33,958 nucleotides of DNA from an uncultured Hungatella sp. (GTDB taxonomy: Bacteria; Bacillota; Clostridia; Lachnospirales; Lachnospiraceae), in assembly GCA_947089145.1 (NCBI GenBank), contig CAMUJH010000044.1, positions 1 to 33,958 on the forward strand. The letters are read 5' to 3'. Of the stretch, positions 30,549 to 33,958 are shown one piece after another. The translations under genes were made by a program, and so were the position numbers. Each line of letters starts with the position of its first letter. Position 1 is the first letter of the stretch. The notes beneath the pieces are model-generated. The model did not search any database. It worked only from the letters and a program-made list of their open reading frames with translations, and was not told where the DNA came from.

Positions 30549-31871
30549 ATGAAGAAAAAAATTATGGCCCTGATTATGGCATCAGCAATGGCAGTTTCGC
30601 TGACTGCATGCGGCAATGGAGCATCGGATGCCCCGGCAGATACCACGGCGGCTCCGGCAGGGGACAGCACCCAGGCAACCCAGGCGGCCCAGGATGCTCC
30701 GGAAGGAGATGGAAGCGGGCTGGTATACTGGTCCATGTGGGAGGCTACGGAACCTCAGGGCCAGGCGATCCAGGCGGCTGTGGATAAGTTTACGGCTGAC
30801 ACGGGCATCAGCGTGAATCTGCAGTTTAAAGGCCGTACCGGTATCCGTGAAGGGCTTCAGCCGGCACTTGATGCAGGAACTAACATTGACCTGTTTGACG
30901 AGGATATAGACCGTGTCAATACCACATGGGGACAATATCTGATGGATTTGGAGGATCTGGTTAAGGGGGCTGATTATGAGGCTACAGCCAATGCGGGCCT
31001 GATGGCGGCATGCCGTGAGGTTGGAGGCGGGACTTTGAAATCCATTCCTTACCAGCCTAATGTGTTTGCATTTTTCTACAATCAGGCTATTTTTGACGAG
31101 GCGGGCATTACGGCGGTTCCCACTACCTGGGAGGAGCTGGATGCGGCATGCGCAAAAATTAAGGAGGCAGGATACACCCCTATTACCTGTGACGATGCTT
31201 ACATTACCTGCATGTTCGGATATCATATGTCAAGGCTGGTAGGCGAGCCTAAGACAGAAGAGATTGTAAAGGGCGGACAGTGGGATGACCCATCTGTTCT
31301 GGCTACGGCACAGGCGTATGCCGATTTTGCAAGCAAGGGATATTTCTCTGAGACTATTGCATCCAACGTATGGCCGGCAGGACAGAACCAGGAGCTGGCT
31401 ATGGGAACAGCGGGCATGTATCTGAATGGTTCCTGGCTTCCCAACGAGGTTAAGGATATGGCAGGAGATGACTTTGTATGGGGATGCTTCAGCTATCCGG
31501 CGGTAGAGGGCGGAACCGACGGCACGGATGCAGCCAACTACGGCGCGCAGGTGCTGGCTATTAACAAGGACTCCAAGAACGCAGAGGATGCATTTAAATT
31601 AATCTGCTACATTACTCAGGGCGAATTTGACAAGATGCTTTCCGAGATGTCTGTCGGCATTCCGGCAGATTCCAACAATACCGAGTGGCCTCAGCTCATC
31701 GCCTGCGTAAAGCCGGTTATGGACAGCATGAATACCCGTTATCCGTGGGCGGCAGGCGCTGAAGCCAATGCGGATCTGACTCCTATTATTAAAGAGAATT
31801 TCCTGAAACTTTGCGGCGGCAGCATTGACGCCCAGGGCTTTGTGGATGCTTTGAAGAAGGCAGGCAACTAA
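30549..31871 (+). CDS. Extracellular sugar-binding lipoprotein of a CUT1 ABC importer
   Basis: A 440-residue family-1 solute-binding protein. The start is ATG 30549 with AGAGGAGG upstream. The lipoprotein signal is MKKKIMALIMASAMAVSLTAC with lipobox LTAC and lipidated Cys21. A Ser/Ala/Asp/Gln-rich linker (about 22-57) precedes the binding domain, which begins GLVYWSMWEATEPQGQAI. The fold-typical FFYNQAIFDEAGITAVPTTWEEL and the later MGTAGMYLNGSWLP are clear. It is followed by two permeases. Position after the GH112 gene suggests lacto-N-biose, galacto-N-biose or a related glycan as ligand; the sequence alone does not prove that. A hairpin lies directly after the stop. Confidence 0.92.
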   Translation: MKKKIMALIMASAMAVSLTACGNGASDAPADTTAAPAGDSTQATQAAQDAPEGDGSGLVYWSMWEATEPQGQAIQAAVDKFTADTGISVNLQFKGRTGIREGLQPALDAGTNIDLFDEDIDRVNTTWGQYLMDLEDLVKGADYEATANAGLMAACREVGGGTLKSIPYQPNVFAFFYNQAIFDEAGITAVPTTWEELDAACAKIKEAGYTPITCDDAYITCMFGYHMSRLVGEPKTEEIVKGGQWDDPSVLATAQAYADFASKGYFSETIASNVWPAGQNQELAMGTAGMYLNGSWLPNEVKDMAGDDFVWGCFSYPAVEGGTDGTDAANYGAQVLAINKDSKNAEDAFKLICYITQGEFDKMLSEMSVGIPADSNNTEWPQLIACVKPVMDSMNTRYPWAAGAEANADLTPIIKENFLKLCGGSIDAQGFVDALKKAGN

Positions 31872-31881
31872 TACAATTTAA

Positions 31882-31920
31882 AAGAGGCGGCAGGGGTTGG
31901 CTGCCGCCTCTTCTTATTTT
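31882..31920 (+). terminator. Attenuator-like terminator between binding protein and permeases
   Basis: AAGAGGCGGCAG (31882-31893) and CTGCCGCCTCTT (31901-31912) form a perfect 12-bp stem, followed by CTTATTTT. Partial termination here would give more binding protein than permease, a common arrangement. Confidence 0.75.
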
Positions 31921-32033
31921 CTGCAATAACCATGAAACATTGTTTTAGCGCTGCCAGGCGTAGACGCACACAGCGGGGAAAGGCCGCCGGCTTTATGCGG
32001 GGCAGCGTCAGCTTAAGGAAAGGGGGAATCGGG

Positions 32034-32939
32034 ATGAAGAGAAATAAAGGTATGATCATACTGTTTTTGACTCCGGCGGTGTTTATGTTTTCCGCTATTT
32101 TCCTGTATCCCATTATCCGTACCGTCATTATGAGCTTTTTTAAGATTGATGGAATTACGGACCCGGTTGCCAAGTGGCAGTTTACAGGCCTGGCTAATTT
32201 TACGAAGCTTGCCAATACCAGCCTGTTCCGCATTTCGATGTGGAATCTGTTTCGAATCTGGTTTTTCGGCGGCATTATCGTTATGTCACTGGCACTTTTG
32301 TTTGCTGTAATTATTACCAGCGGCATCCGTTTTAAGAGTTTTTTCAGGGCGGTTATATATCTGCCCAATATTGTCAGCGCGGTTGCCTTGGCCACCATGT
32401 GGCTGCAGTATGTTTACAGCCCTAAGTTTGGACTTTTGAAGACCGTATTTACGAGCCTGGGCCTTACGGATCTGGCAAAGATACAATGGCTGGACAATGA
32501 TCACAAGTTTGCATCGCTTTTGCTGGCCTACTGTTTCGGTATGGTAGGGTATCATATGCTCATATTTGCCAGCGGTATTGAACGTATCAGCTCAGACTAT
32601 TTTGAGGCGGCTACTTTGGACGGAGCCAATAAGCTTAATCAGTTCCGCTATATTACATTACCTTTGCTGAAAGGTGTTTTTAAAACGAATATTACCATGT
32701 GGAGTGTTACCAGCGTAGGATTTTTCGTATGGTCCCAGCTGTTTTCCACAGTTACAGCGGATACCCAGACCATCACCCCCATGGTTTATATGTATATGCA
32801 GATTTTCGGTGCAGGCAACAGCATCACAGAGAGAAATTCCGGCCTTGGGGCAGCCATCGGCGTGCTCCTGAGCGTATGCGTGGTGGCCGTGTTCTGGGTT
32901 TGCAACCATCTGATGAAAGATGACGATTTGGAATTTTAA
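32034..32939 (+). CDS. ABC sugar transporter permease (MalF-like)
   Basis: A 301-residue inner-membrane permease. ATG 32034 follows AAGGAAAGGGGG and the protein begins MKRNKGMIILFLTPAVFMFSAIF; the frame is open back to 31932 but that stretch is basic, unlike the family, and lacks a ribosome binding site. About six transmembrane segments are visible. The cytoplasmic EAA loop that docks the ATPase reads EAATLDGANKLNQFRYITLPLL (about residues 195-216). It pairs with the next gene as a CUT1 heterodimer. The ATPase gene is absent from the window, so a shared MsmX-type ATPase is likely. Confidence 0.92.
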   Translation: MKRNKGMIILFLTPAVFMFSAIFLYPIIRTVIMSFFKIDGITDPVAKWQFTGLANFTKLANTSLFRISMWNLFRIWFFGGIIVMSLALLFAVIITSGIRFKSFFRAVIYLPNIVSAVALATMWLQYVYSPKFGLLKTVFTSLGLTDLAKIQWLDNDHKFASLLLAYCFGMVGYHMLIFASGIERISSDYFEAATLDGANKLNQFRYITLPLLKGVFKTNITMWSVTSVGFFVWSQLFSTVTADTQTITPMVYMYMQIFGAGNSITERNSGLGAAIGVLLSVCVVAVFWVCNHLMKDDDLEF

Positions 32940-32954
32940 AAGGAGGGGATCATT

Positions 32955-33830
32955 ATGGCGAGAGAAAAAAAATACCGTGAACCGGTTAATTGGAAGAGAG
33001 AGCTGCGCCTTGCCCCGGGGTATCTGATTTTACTTTTGTGGATTACCTTTACCTTCGTGCTTTTGGGATGGGTGCTGCTTGCCAGCTTTTCCACGACCAA
33101 GGAGATTTTTTCCAATAAGCTTCTGGCCTCCGGGCTTCATTTCGAAAACTATGTGAAGGCCTGGGTCAATTCGGATGTGGCGGGGATTTTCAGAAATTCT
33201 CTTATTTATTCGGTTATTTCCTGCACTCTTTTAATTGTTATCTGCGCTCCTGCGGCTTATGTTCTGGCCAGATTTATTTTTCCTGGGAATAAGCTGATTC
33301 AGACCGGATTTGTGTCCGCCATGGGTGTTCCCGTGGTTATGATCGTGCTGCCGCTTTTCGGCATTGTGGCCAGCATGGGGATTCTTAACAACGTGATGAG
33401 CAATACAGTGCTGCTGATCTTCCTGTATATTGGCATAAATGTCCCCTACACGACAATTTTCCTTATGACGTTTTTCAGCAACCTGTCCAGAGCTTTTGAG
33501 GAGGCTGCCGCTATTGACGGGTGCCCGCCTACCAAGGCGTTTTGGCTGATTATGCTTCCAATGGCTCAGCCCGGCATAATTACAGTGACGATTTTTAATT
33601 TTATCAATATATGGAATGAGTATTTCATTTCCCTGATTTTTGCTAATTCGGATAAACTGCGGCCCATTGCAGTAGGCTTGTACTCTATGATTAACTCTAT
33701 GAAATATACAGGCGACTGGGCCGGAATGTTTGCGGCAGTGGTTATCGTGTTCCTGCCTACGTTTATCCTGTACATCTTTCTGTCGGAGAAGATCATTGCC
33801 GGCGTTACGGGCGGAGGAGTTAAGGGATAA
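32955..33830 (+). CDS. ABC sugar transporter permease (MalG-like)
   Basis: A 291-residue permease, partner of the upstream gene. ATG 32955 follows AAAAGGAGGGG. A short basic N-terminus is followed by a first transmembrane segment (YLILLLWITFTFVLLGWVLL) and about five more. The EAA loop is EEAAAIDGCPPTKAFWLIMLPMAQPG (about residues 181-206), and the C-terminus ends FLSEKIIAGVTGGGVKG, typical of MalG-like CUT1 permeases. It is the last gene of the transport operon, with a terminator 33 bases after its stop. Confidence 0.92.
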   Translation: MAREKKYREPVNWKRELRLAPGYLILLLWITFTFVLLGWVLLASFSTTKEIFSNKLLASGLHFENYVKAWVNSDVAGIFRNSLIYSVISCTLLIVICAPAAYVLARFIFPGNKLIQTGFVSAMGVPVVMIVLPLFGIVASMGILNNVMSNTVLLIFLYIGINVPYTTIFLMTFFSNLSRAFEEAAAIDGCPPTKAFWLIMLPMAQPGIITVTIFNFINIWNEYFISLIFANSDKLRPIAVGLYSMINSMKYTGDWAGMFAAVVIVFLPTFILYIFLSEKIIAGVTGGGVKG

Positions 33831-33863
33831 GAATGTCAGTTTTTTGCGGGTTAATGATATGAG

Positions 33864-33896
33864 AAACGGCGTAGGCGCTGCCTATGCCGTTTTTTT
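33864..33896 (+). terminator. Rho-independent terminator of the importer operon
   Basis: AAACGGCGTAGGC (33864-33876) pairs with GCCTATGCCGTTT (33880-33892) with one G-U around triloop GCT, ending in a run of seven T (33890-33896). The remaining 62 bases to the window end show no gene. Confidence 0.85.
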
Positions 33897-33958
33897 CAAT
33901 ATTATAGGAAGACCGGGCATAACAGGCGGAGGCTGATTCAACGATTGGAAAAACAGCA

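Noticed and set aside
31932-32033. Upstream extension of the first permease
   Set aside because: The 34 added residues are basic and unlike the family, with no ribosome binding site at 31932, whereas 32034 has one and gives a normal N-terminus.

Overview
The window looks like a chromosomal segment of a gut Lachnospiraceae (Clostridia, old cluster XIVa); I cannot name the genus. The evidence is the Firmicutes-type Shine-Dalgarno sites and sigma-A promoters, the gene set rpsK-rpsD-rpoA-rplQ plus ecfA1-ecfA2-ecfT-truA, an L17 with a clostridial-style internal insertion, choline-binding-like cell-wall repeats, and a lacto-N-biose/galacto-N-biose phosphorylase locus. No tRNA, rRNA, CRISPR array or transposase gene was seen.

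Layout. (1) 1-2911: the 3' end of the ribosomal-protein operon (rpsK partial, rpsD, rpoA, rplQ) and its terminator. Both spacers around rpoA hold structured sequence. (2) 2968-17438: a block of about 14.5 kb lying between rplQ and ecfA1, genes that are usually adjacent in Clostridia. It has its own promoter, two tandem secreted cell-wall-binding proteins, a two-component system whose response regulator fuses a LytTR regulator to an OmpR-type regulator, a large secreted and membrane-anchored surface protein on the minus strand, a second two-component system (LytTR regulator plus AgrC-like GHKL kinase), and an SPFH / zinc-ribbon / TPM-domain trio resembling Bacillus subtilis ydjI-ydjG-ydjH. (3) 17501-21809: energy-coupling-factor transporter core ecfA1-ecfA2-ecfT and a truA whose product carries a C-terminal GNAT acetyltransferase domain. 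(4) 21858-24838: a 970-residue TPR protein with a degenerate J domain. (5) 24892-33896: an amino-sugar disaccharide locus with a sugar nucleotidyltransferase, an N-acetylhexosamine 1-kinase (nahK-like), a convergent AraC-type regulator, a GH112 phosphorylase, and a CUT1 ABC importer (lipoprotein plus two permeases).

How the parts may work together. In region 5 the importer would bring in Gal-beta-1,3-HexNAc. The GH112 enzyme would cleave it with phosphate to Gal-1-P and HexNAc. The kinase would phosphorylate HexNAc at C1, and the nucleotidyltransferase may make the UDP-sugar. The importer ATPase and the galE/galT functions are not in the window. In region 2, two kinases of different classes (HisKA with a multi-TM sensor; GHKL) sit beside a fused regulator that contains one receiver of each matching class, and between them lies an envelope protein of unknown function. 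This region is the best candidate for an undescribed regulatory system. The first receiver of the fused regulator has lost two conserved residues, so it may not work as an ordinary phosphoswitch.
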